DNA from: Thraustochytrium sp. TN22
Taxonomy: Eukaryota > Sar > Bigyra > Thraustochytrida > Thraustochytriidae
DNA: 64,000 nucleotides
Assembly (NCBI GenBank): GCA_013306675.1
Contig: JABLUY010000038.1
Coordinates: 120,721-184,720, forward strand
Direction of reading: 5' to 3'
Shown: one piece after another, positions 10,662-21,270 of the stretch
Layout of the letters: each line of letters begins with the position of its first letter
How positions within the stretch are numbered: position 1 is the stretch's first letter
Notes under the pieces: model-generated
Databases searched by the model: none
Seen by the model: only the letters and a program-made list of their open reading frames with translations
What the model was told of the DNA's origin: nothing
Translations under genes and position numbers: made by a program

Positions 10662-12449
10662 TCAGGGCTTGGCGGATCCCTGGCGACGGCGCGCAGGCTT
10701 GCGGTGAGCGCGATAGGCGGCATTACTCACGGCGGCATTGCTGACGACGGCCGTGACGACGTCCGCGATGGCGGCGTCGCCAATGATGTTTTCTGAGGCG
10801 CTGCGGAGGTGATCGATGCTCGTCTGCACGTGCTGCTCGGCGCCAATGAGCGTGAGCGCGTCGGCGTGCGGTTCCGCGGCGAGGTGGCCCGCAGCGCCGT
10901 CCTCGTCGTCCTCAGTCATGGTAAGCAAAAAGAGGCCCACGGAGACAATCAGACAGGAGAGGAACTTGACGCGGAGATTGCTGACGGCTGACTCGCGGCC
11001 GATGCCAAAGCACTTGAAGGCGATAATCGCGAAGATGAGGTTGAGCGCCTGGGAGAGCGAGGCCTCGGCGGCGTGCACGATGCTGGCCTGGTAGTACCAG
11101 CTGTACGCGAACTGACTGAGGTAGTAGCCAAAGAGCGTGAGCATCTGGCCGATGCTGGAGAAGAAGATGACCTTGCGCGGAATGTGCTGCAGGTCGATAA
11201 AGCGCTGGCGCAGCGAGGGCACCCAAGCATAGACGATGCAGAAGACGACGGCGAAGCCGCACCAGGCGATGAAGAAGAACTCAAACTCCAGGTCCGAGGC
11301 CAGAACGCCACGGAACTTCTCCTTTTCCACCGAGCTCTTGAGCGCGTACGACATGACGAGGTCATAAATGCCCACGGTGAACTCCGAGATGACGATGTTG
11401 CGCACATAGCTCTGCTTCCAGAACCTCCAGCGCAGCATGCGGCTCATGTCGCCATCCAGAGACGGCAGGATACCGCCCACAACAATGATGACGTAGCAGA
11501 AGAGGTCAAAGGGCCTCATGAAAGTGGACCCCGTCAAGGCAGCCGGAATGGCCGAGCCCACCAGCATCCAGGTGCTGCTCACCTGCACCAGCGGATTGAT
11601 GACAGTGCTGGGCGCGTTGTCGTACGCCTTGAGCAGGAAGAAGTAGTGCGAGAACATGAGGGTCCCGCTCAGTGTCGCCAGCCACCACTCCAAGTCGTCG
11701 CTCGGCGACCAGATGAACTGCCCCTGCGCAGCAGCCTCCATCCCGGTCCGATCATAGTCTAGCGCCGAGCCCACGTGCATGCCGACGCTCTTGGACATGT
11801 GCACGCGCTTGAGCGAGAGCATGTACATGACGCTCCCGGTCGTCACGCCTGCGATCGCGCAGTCCTGCACGCCGTCCAGATGCTCGTCTCCGTCGTCGCT
11901 GCTACTGTCGTCGCCATCCGCGCCGTCCATGCTCCTGGCGTCGCCGCCCGTCGTCTCCTTGGCCGGGTCCTCGCCGCCGCCGCCGCTGCCGCCGCCGCCG
12001 CCGCCACCGTTGCTCGCAGGTTCCGGGCTCATTTCCGCGCTCGACGACCGCCCCTTACGGTTGCGCATGTCCAAGGCGTCCACCGAGTGGTTGCGCTCCA
12101 GCCCAGGCACGACCGCCAGCTCCACCTCGCCACCGCTCTCCGGCCCGCCGGCGCCCTGCAGCGTCCTGCGATTCTTCACGCCGTTCGCGCCGTTGCTGGC
12201 CGGCGCGCCGTTCATCACCGACGTGTCGTTGCGCGTCAGCGAGTGAAGGTCACTCGACGACGACTTGCTCGTCGGCTTATCCTTGTCCTTATCATTGCTC
12301 AGCGGCACCATCTCGTACTCGAACTCCTCGTCCTCGTCGTCCTCGCCGATGCACATATCGCACAAAATGTCCGCCACGCCCCACACGAGCGCGGCGCCCA
12401 AAATTGCGATCAGCCATTTGTTCTCCTCGTACCAGTCAGACCCCTCCAT
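10662..12449 (-). CDS. 10-TM drug/metabolite (EamA-like) transporter
   Basis: This 595-residue membrane protein has one hydrophobic helix near the N-terminus (about 12-30, WLIAILGAALVWGVADI). A long hydrophilic Ser/Gly/Asp-rich loop follows (about 35-195, including a Gly run from a GCC repeat). About nine further helices lie between 195 and 520, including WWLATLSGTLMFSHYFFLL, FDLFCYVIIVVGGILPSL and NLIFAIIAFKCFG. Ten segments with small residues match the DMT/EamA fold. The substrate cannot be read from the sequence. The C-terminal tail is Ala-rich and cytosolic-looking. The initiator ATG at 12449 is the first ATG of the frame. It is divergent from the importin gene. Assignment to the superfamily is by topology, so moderate. 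Confidence 0.8.
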   Translation of the reverse strand: MEGSDWYEENKWLIAILGAALVWGVADILCDMCIGEDDEDEEFEYEMVPLSNDKDKDKPTSKSSSSDLHSLTRNDTSVMNGAPASNGANGVKNRRTLQGAGGPESGGEVELAVVPGLERNHSVDALDMRNRKGRSSSAEMSPEPASNGGGGGGGSGGGGEDPAKETTGGDARSMDGADGDDSSSDDGDEHLDGVQDCAIAGVTTGSVMYMLSLKRVHMSKSVGMHVGSALDYDRTGMEAAAQGQFIWSPSDDLEWWLATLSGTLMFSHYFFLLKAYDNAPSTVINPLVQVSSTWMLVGSAIPAALTGSTFMRPFDLFCYVIIVVGGILPSLDGDMSRMLRWRFWKQSYVRNIVISEFTVGIYDLVMSYALKSSVEKEKFRGVLASDLEFEFFFIAWCGFAVVFCIVYAWVPSLRQRFIDLQHIPRKVIFFSSIGQMLTLFGYYLSQFAYSWYYQASIVHAAEASLSQALNLIFAIIAFKCFGIGRESAVSNLRVKFLSCLIVSVGLFLLTMTEDDEDGAAGHLAAEPHADALTLIGAEQHVQTSIDHLRSASENIIGDAAIADVVTAVVSNAAVSNAAYRAHRKPARRRQGSAKP

Positions 12450-14338
12450 CCTGCCCTGCTGCGCCGCGCTCCCGCGCGCGCCGCCGCCGCCGCCGCCGCG
12501 CCGCCGTCCACCTGGCCCGCGCTCTGCTTGCCGCTATGGGCCGGGTCGGGCACCTGGAGTCGACGGCGCTGGCGTCCGCCGCGCGCCGCCGCCGCGGCCG
12601 CCGCCGCTGCGCCGCGCGCCTGAACGCGGAGTGAGGGGGTGGTGGTGGTGGCGGTGGGCGGGTGGTTCGCGCCCGCCGCCCGCGCCCGCGCCCGCCGCGA
12701 GCGGACGCCCGCCGCGCCGCGACGCGGAGTTGACTTGCCTCGACTTGGGTCCACCTCGGGATGCGGATGCGCTGCGCTGCGCGGCCGCGGCGCCGCGCCG
12801 CGCTGCTCCGCCGCGGAGCCGCCGCCGGCGCGCCGCCTGGCCGCTCCGGGCGCGCGCCCGCCGCCGCCGCCGCCGGCCACCGCCGCCGCCCTGCGCCGAG
12901 CCGCTCGCGCGTTGCGGGTCTGCCTGCGCGGCCGACGGTCGCGCGCGCTGGAGACAGCCGCGGCGGCCAAGCAGGCCAAGCAGGACCACGGGGAGGAGCT
13001 CGCGGGCACCGCGGCTACGCGCCGAGGGCACGGGCCTCGACCGCCGCTCGCGGCCGCCGTGTTCGAGGGGCCGTGCGTGCGTGCGATTCTGCCGGTGCTG
13101 GCTGGAGATCATCGTGCAAGCCTTGCAGCGGCGACGCTTCAAGTGTTGGGATGCCTCGATCTCGCTCTCCAGGCTTTGATCCGCTGGGCCACTTCATACG
13201 TTTGGTGTGATGGTCACTGTCAAGGCGCGTCAGGCGTCTCACAGGTGCCTCCGAGTTCTCGCGCCGCCGCAGGGACGAGGATGGCCTTGGTGGTGCAGTT
13301 TCGAGCCAAGCGAAGGGGATCGGCAGGAAGTGACGGCAGGCCACTGACCAGGCGACTGTGCAAGCCTTAGTGTGAGCAAGAAAGAGACATCCCGATAAGG
13401 ACGAAAGAGGGCGCTGGGCATGAGGCGCGAGCAGAAGCGCGAGGAGGAGAATCTGTTTGCAAGTTCGTAAAGCCGATAGCAAAAAACTCCATTGCACCAT
13501 CTTCGCCGATGAAATGCCGAATGAACACCTTTCTTCTCGCGCCTCGTGGCGCCTCTATTTTGGGCCTCCTCACGTCGGAACTTTCGTCTGCGTCCGCAAC
13601 ACGTTCCTCCGTAGCGACGTCTCCTTCTACGTGCTGCAGTAGGCAAGGACGTCCTCCTCGGTTCACGTCACGGGCTCCTTCATGAAGAAGAAAACCTCGA
13701 TCGTAGCCTCTCCTCCCGCTCGGCCAGCGGTTCGTCTCACGTGCCCGAGACGCAACTAGTTCGCTTCCTTATTGCCCGAGCTCGCTGTCTTACCGTTGCT
13801 TTGTGCGCTCGTGGCCTGGCCTGCGTCTTGCTGCTTGGCCTTGAAGTCTGCACCTGCTCGACCTTGATCTCGTGCGTCCTTGACCTCCGACGAGCCCAGC
13901 TAGGCCTGCTCGACGTTGATCTCCTGGACGAGTCGTGGTTTGTTCCTAACTTCGCCTACGCCTGCTCGACGTTGACCTCCTGGACGAGTCGTGCTCGCTC
14001 TCTCTGCTCGCCTGCCCGCTCGAGGTTGATCTCTCTCTTCTTGTCTTGGTCGGGTCGTGGTTCGTGAGTGCAAGGTGGTCGCTCAGGCTGGCGCGCTCTC
14101 TGCTCGCTGCTCGCTGCGCTGCTCGTGGCCCGTGGCGGCGGGTCGCCGCGGTGGTTGGCCACGCGGCAAAGCGCTTGCTTGCGGCGGCGCGGGCGCGGCG
14201 GGCCGGGCCGGCCGGGCGCGGGCGGGCGGGCGGGCGGGCGGGCTGGCGGGCGAGCAGGCCGGCGGGCGGGCCAGCGAGCGAGCGAGCGAGCGAGCGGCGG
14301 GCCGGCGGCGCGGCGGCGCTGTGCGGGCGGGCGGCAGC
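12450..14338. other. Divergent promoter region (transporter / importin)
   Basis: This 1.9-kb stretch has no supportable gene. The first 550 bases are extremely GC-rich and yield only Arg/Ala/Pro-rich ORFs on both strands. Bases 13450-14050 are less biased but broken by stops. Two copies of a block of about 33 bp containing CTGCTCGACGTTGA and CTCCTGGACGAGTCGTG occur near 13909-13941 and 13962-13994. Confidence 0.5.
13909..13994. repeat. Direct duplication of a ~33-bp block
   Basis: CTGCTCGACGTTGATCTCCT and its near copy with GACCTCCT are each followed by GGACGAGTCGTG. The start-to-start distance is about 53 bp. The block lies in the importin upstream region. Confidence 0.7.
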
Positions 14339-17300
14339 ATGGGCGTGGATGGGTCGCTGCTGCTGGCGGCGCTGCAGCACACGTTGAACCCGGACGCGGA
14401 CGAGCGGCGCAAGGCGGAGGAGTTCCTGAGCCAGAGCAGCTCGGAGCAGGGCTTCTTGGTGGAGCTGCTCAAGATCGTGGCGCGCAGGGACGTGGAGGAC
14501 ACGGCGCGGCTGGCCGCGGCGGTGCAGCTCAAGAACTGCGTCATCTTCAACTGGACGCGCACGCCCGAGGAGCAGTCGGAGCGCTCGGCGCGGTGGCACT
14601 CCAAGTACTATGGCAACATGCGGCCGCAGATCCTGGACCCCAGCGAGAAGGCAACGGTGCGCGAGAACATCATCGAGGCACTGGCGCTCTCGGAGCACCG
14701 CAACGTGCGCAAGCTGCTAGGCGCCTGCGTGAAGAAGATCGGCCGCGAGGACTTCCCGCAGGAGTGGCCGACGCCGGTAGACCAGGCCATGCAGCTGCTC
14801 ATGACGCAGGACCCGAGCCGCATGCACGCGGCGCTCCTGGTGCTGGACAAGCTGTGCGCGCAGTACAGCCACATGAGCGAGCCGGAGAAGCGCGGCCCGT
14901 TGAACCGTATCGTGGAGCTCACCTTTGACACGCTGCGCCAGCTGGGCGAGGCGCTGTTGGAGCAGAACGTCAACGAGCTGTACGCGGCCGAGCTGCTCAA
15001 GCTGCTGTGCAAGATCTTCTTCAAGGCCATCCATTTCCGCGTGCCGCCGTACCTGATCAGCGCGGACCAGCTGCAGGCGTGGTGCAAGCTGCTCATGGCG
15101 CTTGTGCGCAAGCCGGTGCCGCCGGGCCAGCCCAACAGCATTGAGGCGCGCAACGAGTGGCCCTGGTGGAAGGCCAAGGCGCGCGCCGCGCAGGCGCTGC
15201 ACCGCCTCTTCGAGCGCTTCGGCTTTCCGGCGCGCGAGGACACAGACCTGTGCATGCTCATCTCAAGCCGCACGGGCGTGGCCACGCAGATCATTGTGCC
15301 GGGCGCCGTCGCGCAGCTCAAGGCCATCTTCGGCGAGGGCCAGTTCTGTAGCATGCTCGTGACCAGCTATCTCATCATGATCGTGGAGGAGGCCATCGAG
15401 TTCGCCAGCATGTTCCAGGCGCTCAAGCCGGACCTTCCCTTCCTGATCGGCAAGGTGCTTCTGCCCTCGCTGCGCTGGTCGCCGCAGGAGCTCGAGCTCT
15501 GGGAGACTGACCCGCAGCAGCTCGTTGCGGACCTCAACCGCTTCGACCGCTCCATGAACATGCGCGGCATCTCGCTCAATGACGACGCCATGTCCACGCT
15601 CGAGGTCATTTGCCGCATGCGCAAGCGGTACGCGCTGCCCTACACCATGGACGCCATCCAGCAGATTGTGCAGCGTCACCGCGCCGACCCTTCCAACTTC
15701 GAGCTCGCCATGGACAAGGCCGCCGCGCTGCGCGCCGTAGAGTCGCTTACGCACGTGCTCAAGAAGGACGGCAGCTTTCCCATCGAAAACTTCGTCGGCG
15801 AGGTCGTCATGCCGGACCTCAAGAGCCCCTTCCCGTTCCTGCGCTTCTCCGCTGTGCGTTCCCTCGCCAAGATGGTCAAGGTCCGCTTTCGCTGGTCCAA
15901 CAAGGACGTGGAGCGCGCCGTGGCGCAGGGCATCATCCAGCTCCTCGGCGACGCCTCGCTACCTGTCCGTGTCGAGGCCAGCTGCAACATGGAAAACCTC
16001 TTCCGCCGCGGCACCAAGACCATGCACCGCGCCGTCAGCAGCGTGCTGCCGGACGTCGTCAAGTCCTTCCTCACGACCATGCACGAGGTCGGCGTCGACA
16101 ACCTCTTCTCCTCGCTACAGTATCTTATCGACAAGTTCCCGCAGGAGGTGCGCCCCTTCGGCGCCGAGCTCTGCAGGAATCTCGTGGAGTCCTTTTTGCG
16201 CTTCGCCTCCGAGGACAGCGACTTCAAGACCGGCGACGAGGAGGGCTACGAGGTGGAGAGCGCCGCGCTCGACTGCCTCAGCTCATTGCACACGCTGCTG
16301 ACCGCCTTCGCCGGCGACGCCGGTGACGATACTTCTGACGCCCAGGCACAGCAGCAACACCAGCAGGGCCAGGTGGGCACCCAGGCCGCCTCGGGCCTGG
16401 ACATCCTCAAGGCCATCATGCCGGTGGTCCTCCCGCTCCTCAACTTCATCCTGGCCGCCGGCGTCACCGTCGACCCGGAGGATGCCAAACCTCTGGACCA
16501 GATCGCGCTTGCCTGCGGCCGCGAACTCTGCGGCGGCGAGATCCCCAAGACGCAGCTCGACATGGTCGACTACCTCGAGGAGGCCATGACCATGCTGCAC
16601 CGCGTCATTCACTCCACACGCATCGTGCAGCCCATCATGTGGCGCTACATCCCGCTCTTCGCGCGCCTCCTCTCCGAATGGGGCGCCGAGTACACCACCG
16701 AGGTGCTCAGCATCACCGAAACGATGATCCACTTCGACCCGCAGGGCTTCATCAACCACAATCCGCCTGGCGGCTTCTCGAACGTCTCCATCGTCTTCGA
16801 CTACGCCAAGGCTCAGATCGAGCTCGCCATGCAGAGCGCCCAAGATGATGCCGAGGACGACGAAGACTATGGCGGCCACAACGACGCCGAAGACCTGGAT
16901 GATGAAGACGAGGATCTGCGAGAGCTGCTCAACGATCACATGCGCCACTACAACGACACGCAGGTTGACCGCAACGCCATCGAGGCCGCCGCTACGCTGT
17001 CCACCATTTTGCAGATATGCCCCGGCCAGGTCGACGCCTTCGTCAAGCCCATCGTCGACTGCATGATGGCTGCCATCGAGGCGCTCCCGGATCCGGACCC
17101 GGCCGTGCTCACGGCCCTGCTCAACACCATCGAGAGCGCCATTCTGTACAACCCGGTGCTCGCCCTCGAGGCGATTGGCGCAGCCAAGCTCGAGACCTTC
17201 TTCATGACCTGCTTTGAGCACCTCTCCTCGCACATCGTCACCGGCGAGAAGCTTGTGTGCATCTTCGCCTTCACGCGCATCCTCGCGCTGCCCTCTGCGC

Positions 17301-17890
17301 ACACTCCGCCGCAGATCAACGAGCAGCGCCGTGACCTCGTCAAGGCGCTTGGCGTGCTCCTGCAGGGCCTCGACACTCTTCGCAACGCGATCGCAGAGGA
17401 GAAGCGCAACGAAGCCACCGAGGCGGGCAGTTCCTCGGCCCAAGCCACCGACGACGGCGACGAGGACGACGAGGACGAGGACGACGAGGACGACGAGGAC
17501 GACGAAGGCGACGGCCTCGCCGGTGTCTTCCGCGAGGGCGCCACCGACGTCGACGAAACGCTCAACGTCTTCGAGCAGACCCAGACGTCGACGCACGAGG
17601 ACACCTTCCACCACTTCGCGGACGACGACGACGACGACGACGATGAGGACGACGACGACGACGGCGGAGCCATTGGCGAGTTCCCCGTCGAGTCCCTCGA
17701 CGAGTGCGTCTACTTTTTCCAGACCTTTGAGAGCGCGGGCCCGGTCGCCAAGCAGGAGCTCGAGCAGATCGTCGCTCAGGCTGACCAGGCCACGGCCTCG
17801 GTCATCCGCACGCTGCTTCAGGAAGGTGCGCGCCGCGTTTCTCAGGGCGCGAACACCGCGCTCTGGCCCACGCCGCCCGCCCCGCGCTAG
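14339..17890 (+). CDS. Importin-beta family nuclear transport receptor (importin-7/8-like)
   Basis: The 1183-residue HEAT-repeat protein has an importin-beta N-terminal (IBN_N) region at residues about 24-105 (ERRKAEEFL ... AAVQLKNCV). Long helical repeats follow, including PFPFLRFSAVRSLAKM. The C-terminus has acidic clusters at about 837-865, 1040-1060 and 1095-1115, followed by DECVYFFQTFES. The latter corresponds to the conserved DEYQIFK-type segment after the acidic loop of importin-7/8 (yeast Sxm1/Nmd5). Such receptors bind RanGTP and carry ribosomal proteins, histone H1 and other cargo into the nucleus. The ATG at 14339 gives the family-typical start; the frame is open further upstream through Gly/Arg-rich 5' sequence. 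No intron. Confidence 0.93.
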   Translation: MGVDGSLLLAALQHTLNPDADERRKAEEFLSQSSSEQGFLVELLKIVARRDVEDTARLAAAVQLKNCVIFNWTRTPEEQSERSARWHSKYYGNMRPQILDPSEKATVRENIIEALALSEHRNVRKLLGACVKKIGREDFPQEWPTPVDQAMQLLMTQDPSRMHAALLVLDKLCAQYSHMSEPEKRGPLNRIVELTFDTLRQLGEALLEQNVNELYAAELLKLLCKIFFKAIHFRVPPYLISADQLQAWCKLLMALVRKPVPPGQPNSIEARNEWPWWKAKARAAQALHRLFERFGFPAREDTDLCMLISSRTGVATQIIVPGAVAQLKAIFGEGQFCSMLVTSYLIMIVEEAIEFASMFQALKPDLPFLIGKVLLPSLRWSPQELELWETDPQQLVADLNRFDRSMNMRGISLNDDAMSTLEVICRMRKRYALPYTMDAIQQIVQRHRADPSNFELAMDKAAALRAVESLTHVLKKDGSFPIENFVGEVVMPDLKSPFPFLRFSAVRSLAKMVKVRFRWSNKDVERAVAQGIIQLLGDASLPVRVEASCNMENLFRRGTKTMHRAVSSVLPDVVKSFLTTMHEVGVDNLFSSLQYLIDKFPQEVRPFGAELCRNLVESFLRFASEDSDFKTGDEEGYEVESAALDCLSSLHTLLTAFAGDAGDDTSDAQAQQQHQQGQVGTQAASGLDILKAIMPVVLPLLNFILAAGVTVDPEDAKPLDQIALACGRELCGGEIPKTQLDMVDYLEEAMTMLHRVIHSTRIVQPIMWRYIPLFARLLSEWGAEYTTEVLSITETMIHFDPQGFINHNPPGGFSNVSIVFDYAKAQIELAMQSAQDDAEDDEDYGGHNDAEDLDDEDEDLRELLNDHMRHYNDTQVDRNAIEAAATLSTILQICPGQVDAFVKPIVDCMMAAIEALPDPDPAVLTALLNTIESAILYNPVLALEAIGAAKLETFFMTCFEHLSSHIVTGEKLVCIFAFTRILALPSAHTPPQINEQRRDLVKALGVLLQGLDTLRNAIAEEKRNEATEAGSSSAQATDDGDEDDEDEDDEDDEDDEGDGLAGVFREGATDVDETLNVFEQTQTSTHEDTFHHFADDDDDDDDEDDDDDGGAIGEFPVESLDECVYFFQTFESAGPVAKQELEQIVAQADQATASVIRTLLQEGARRVSQGANTALWPTPPAPR

Positions 17891-18230
17891 GCCTAGCTTG
17901 CCTGAGCTTGAGCCTTAGCCTAGCTCATGATGAACTTCTCACGAGGCACTGCAAACGAAAAAAGAATATCCCAATCACACCTCTATGCTTACTCGTATCC
18001 GCCTACCACGCGGGGGTCCCTCGGTGACGCCCGGCACAGGGGGCACTAAAGCGTATTAAGAGGGTACTTTACTCCCGATTTGCTCCAAAAAAGTGGCCTA
18101 GAGTCTGGCGAAGTTAGTTCCGCATTCGATCAAAAACGCAGCGATGGGGCCGAGCTTGAAGAGGCCCACTCGAAGCGACCCAAGGCTCCTGCCCCCTATT
18201 CATTTTGGCCGAAGGCGTGGTGGTTAGGAT
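17891..18230. other. Spacer before degenerate mobile element
   Basis: No gene is seen. Base composition falls below that of the flanking genes, which may mark the left end of the element that follows. No terminal inverted repeat could be paired by eye. Confidence 0.4.
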
Positions 18231-18262
18231 GAGATGAGCTCGGCAGTTCGCCCAGAGCGGCT

Positions 18263-20100
18263 TTGGGGGGAGCTCGCGCGCGACTTCGTCGCGGAGCGCG
18301 CTGGAGCCGCAGGCGCTGCGGCGCGCGGCTGCAGGCGGCCCTGGCGGGTGCCTTGTGCCTGCTCTCAGCTCGCACGCCCCTGCCGCAGCGCTTGGACGTG
18401 GAGTCGGGCCCGCACTGCGACATCATGGCATCGGCGAGGCCTAACCACCGCGTGGAGGACGACAGCGACAGCGACAGCGACAGCGAGTTCGTGCCCCTGG
18501 ACAAGCGGGACACAGGGGACGAAGACGAAGAAGGAGAGGAGCTTGGCGACGAGGATGCTCGTGCTGAGGCCGCTGCGCAGCAAGACTTCGAAGACATACT
18601 TGCGTTGGTCGACGAACCGACGCGTGGTGCGAGTGCATGTTCGAGGTCGGCCTCATTCAGCACAAGACCGTTCCGGGGCTCGCAGTCTCGCCGGATGGAG
18701 TCGCTCGCGTCCGGCTTCCAGGCGCGGAGTGCGACGCATCGTCAGTACTATGCAGCGTCGAGATCAAGACGCGCGTCGCGCCTGGAGGCGCGGTAGACGC
18801 ACGTATCGTGAGCACCCAGATGAACACGTGGGGGACGAGACTTGGTGGAAGGCCATACCTGCCGAGCACCGCGCGCAAGTCTTGCACCAAGCTGTGGTCC
18901 TCCAAATCGATCACGTGCTCTACGTTGCTGCCAGCACGAGTTCGTGTTTGTACGCCTGCCTCGTTGAAGTGCCTCCGGACGCCCGGCTCGCCATGGAGCG
19001 CGCTCTGAAACCGTGGGCGGACAAGCTCACGACATGGGCGCACCAGAGCATCGACAGCGGGTGCGCCGCCCAAGCCACCTGCCATCTTCGGCGAGGAGGA
19101 GGGGGCGGTGCTGAGCTCGCACTTCCGGCTGTGGCGCGCCATGCGCAAGCTTGTCGCTCTGAAGGGGCCCATGCGGCCCGTGCATGTCATCAAGTGCTTA
19201 CCGCAGGAGCTATACAACGTCGCAAAGGGCGGCGTCGACGGAAGCACACAGTACGTGGAGCAGATCACCAACACGCAGTGCATGAATCTGAGCTGCGACC
19301 AGAACATCGCGTTGCGCACGTACAAGCAGCTCGTTGTCAACGCCATCGTGGTCTACCGCTACTTACAGGCTGCGAGGAAGAGCAACCTCGAAGACAGCGA
19401 CGGGCTAAAGGCCCTCCGCGACAAGGTGAACCGCTCTGAAGCGCTCAGCACTGTCTCGTTCCGCCTCACTGTCGACATGGTCCGTCACGTCTACAGGAGC
19501 AGGCAGCTCGATACGGCGCAGGTGGAGTTCAACATGCAGCCAAGCATGCCCAAGCCCACTGGGCTCACCAGGGAAGCGGCGAGGGACCTCGTGACCGCCG
19601 GTAAGCGCAAGCGAACCCCCGAGTTGCAGAAGTTCTTCAACCACGGCCAAGCCCGCGACATCCGCCTCGATGCCGCACTGCAACATGACTCAGAGGCAGC
19701 GGGAAAGGCATCCTTCAACGCCAACAACAAGAGGATTCCCGCCAAGCGGCTCTGCGTCATCTGCGGCAAGCAAACGCACCGTCGTTGCACCATCTGCGGT
19801 GTGCCTCTGCACGTGTTCATGAGAAAGAATGAACGCACAACCTGCTTTTCCAAGTGGCACACGCGCGTGCGCGTCGAGCCTCACGAAGGCTTCAAGAAGC
19901 GCAAGACAAACGTCAACGGAACACCTTCGCCCATTTGCCTCGATCATGTCGATTCGAGCAGCGCCAGTGCCTCGTCCGGTACCCCTACAGCGCAGAGCAG
20001 GAACGACCACGTAGCCCAAGCCAGCTACACCGACACCCCATCAAGCCATAGTTCAAGATCCTCTCGCAGCAGCCTCAGCACGAGTCCATCGTGCCCTTGA
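18263..20100 (+). pseudogene. Broken transposon gene: YqaJ-like nuclease plus piggyBac-like C-terminus
   Basis: Three frames must be joined. Frame 18263 gives an acidic N-terminus rich in Asp/Ser/Glu (about 18425-18620). Frame 18637 gives MFEVGLIQHKTVPGLAVSPDG then SVEIKTRV, the D...E-x-K core of YqaJ/lambda-exonuclease-type nucleases. Frame 18234 continues at about 18850-18990 with HRAQVLHQAVVLQIDHVLYV then CLVEV, the next strands of that fold. Frame 19108 (330 residues) has ELYNVAKGGVDGSTQY, like the end of a piggyBac DDE domain. It also has a Cys/His cluster (CVICGK, RRCTICGVPLHV, CFSKWHT) resembling the piggyBac C-terminal zinc-binding domain. The frame changes near 18630, 18800-18840 and 19090 lack convincing splice sites, so I call it a pseudogene. 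Sequencing errors or introns remain possible. Confidence 0.65.
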
Positions 20101-20326
20101 TGCAGCCCAAGTTGGCCTCAGCATCCGCACAGGCCAGTCGGAAGTGACCAACACTTTACGCTTCCATACAAACCCAGTAGTTGAAAGTTCCAAAAATGAT
20201 TAGAATCATGATAGCAACAGGTCAGTCGAGCGCAAGCAGGAGAGCCGATTTACTAGGGATAATATGGCTATCCTGATTAAACTCCGTCTAGGGCGATGGG
20301 ATTGGGATATCCTCTGATGACAACGA
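20101..20326. other. AT-richer spacer
   Basis: No gene is seen. This is the most AT-rich stretch nearby and may be the right flank of the degenerate element. Confidence 0.4.
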
Positions 20327-21232
20327 TTACGCCGAGCTAAAGTACGCAGGGTCGCGAATGTCCTCCAGGAGCGTGGGCCCCTGCGGGGCCCAGCCAAGCC
20401 GCTCGCGCGTCAGCTTGCTAGGAGCCAGCCGCGGGATCTGAGCAAAGCCCGCCAGCGCGCCAAGGTACTCACCCGCGTCCGCTGCGCTCACGGACTCCAC
20501 GGGAAGTGCGAGCACCTCGCCCAGCGCCTCGGCAATCTCGCGAAATGCCACGCCCTCGTCGTCCTCCACCGCGTGGACGCACTGGAAGTCAGGACCCTTG
20601 GTCAGCGCAAGCACGTACGCGCGCGCCGCGTCGTCGCGGTGAACGCCGCACCACCGGTTACTGCCATCGCCAACGTACGCGACCTTGCCCTTGTCCTTGA
20701 AGTGCGAGGCCAGCATTGGGACAAAGCCGTGGTCTCCGACCCCGTGAACCGACGGCGGCAGCCGCACGATGACCACCCTGATACCGTCCTTGGCGCCGCG
20801 CTCCTTGGCCAGGTGCTCCGACGCGCCGCGCACCGCGACGAGGCCCTCGAGAGGCGGCTCCGTGTCCTCATCCGCATTCGCCTGCCCAATGAGGCCCGAA
20901 GTCATGATCAACGTCTTGCCGGACCCGGCCAGCCCGTCCATGAGTGCGCCGATCGCGGCGCGGTCCATCTCGCACCACTCGCCATACTTTTGAAAGTTGG
21001 AAAAGTCGTGCACAAAGGCCGTGTGCACCACCGCGTCCGCTGTTGCGGCCTCCTCGCGCAAAATGTCCAGATCCGTCAGGTCGCCGCGCACCACGCTAGC
21101 GCCCGCCTTCTCCACCTTGCTCGCCGCCGCATCGGACCGCGCGAAGCCCACCACGTCGTGGCCATCCTCCAGCAGCATCTTGGTCACGGCGCTGCCCACC
21201 CACCCGCTCGCGCCCGTCACGAACACCTTCAT
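20327..21232 (-). CDS. NAD(P)-dependent epimerase/dehydratase-like extended SDR
   Basis: The 301-residue protein begins MKVFVTGASGWVGSAV, a Rossmann glycine motif (TGASGWVG at residues 6-13) at the very N-terminus. VVRGDLTDLD gives the acidic residue typical of atypical/extended SDRs. VRLPPSVHGVGDHGFVP and VHRDDAARAYVLAL match the C-terminal substrate part of the NmrA/epimerase group. A Ser in MTSGL may act as catalytic Ser; the usual YxxxK is replaced by a region containing GASEHLAKE, so redox activity is uncertain. The start at 21232 is preferred to the in-frame ATG at 21274 because it places the first beta-strand correctly. Six 13-bp repeats lie directly upstream. Confidence 0.88.
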   Translation of the reverse strand: MKVFVTGASGWVGSAVTKMLLEDGHDVVGFARSDAAASKVEKAGASVVRGDLTDLDILREEAATADAVVHTAFVHDFSNFQKYGEWCEMDRAAIGALMDGLAGSGKTLIMTSGLIGQANADEDTEPPLEGLVAVRGASEHLAKERGAKDGIRVVIVRLPPSVHGVGDHGFVPMLASHFKDKGKVAYVGDGSNRWCGVHRDDAARAYVLALTKGPDFQCVHAVEDDEGVAFREIAEALGEVLALPVESVSAADAGEYLGALAGFAQIPRLAPSKLTRERLGWAPQGPTLLEDIRDPAYFSSA

Positions 21233-21270
21233 CTCTGGCCTTGGAGAAAGTCGCCAGTCTTTGCAAGAAT

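Noticed and set aside
14057-14338. Longer N-terminus for the importin
   Set aside because: The extension is Gly/Ala/Arg-rich GC-repeat translation; the family-typical start aligns with ATG 14339.
16283-17614. 443-residue minus ORF opposite the importin gene
   Set aside because: Antisense shadow; its apparent Val/Leu repeats come from GAC/GAG codons of acidic loops.
18055-20279. TTAA sites flanking the degenerate element as piggyBac target duplications
   Set aside because: TTAA occurs at 18055 and 20276, but no matching terminal inverted repeats could be paired by eye, and TTAA by itself is common.
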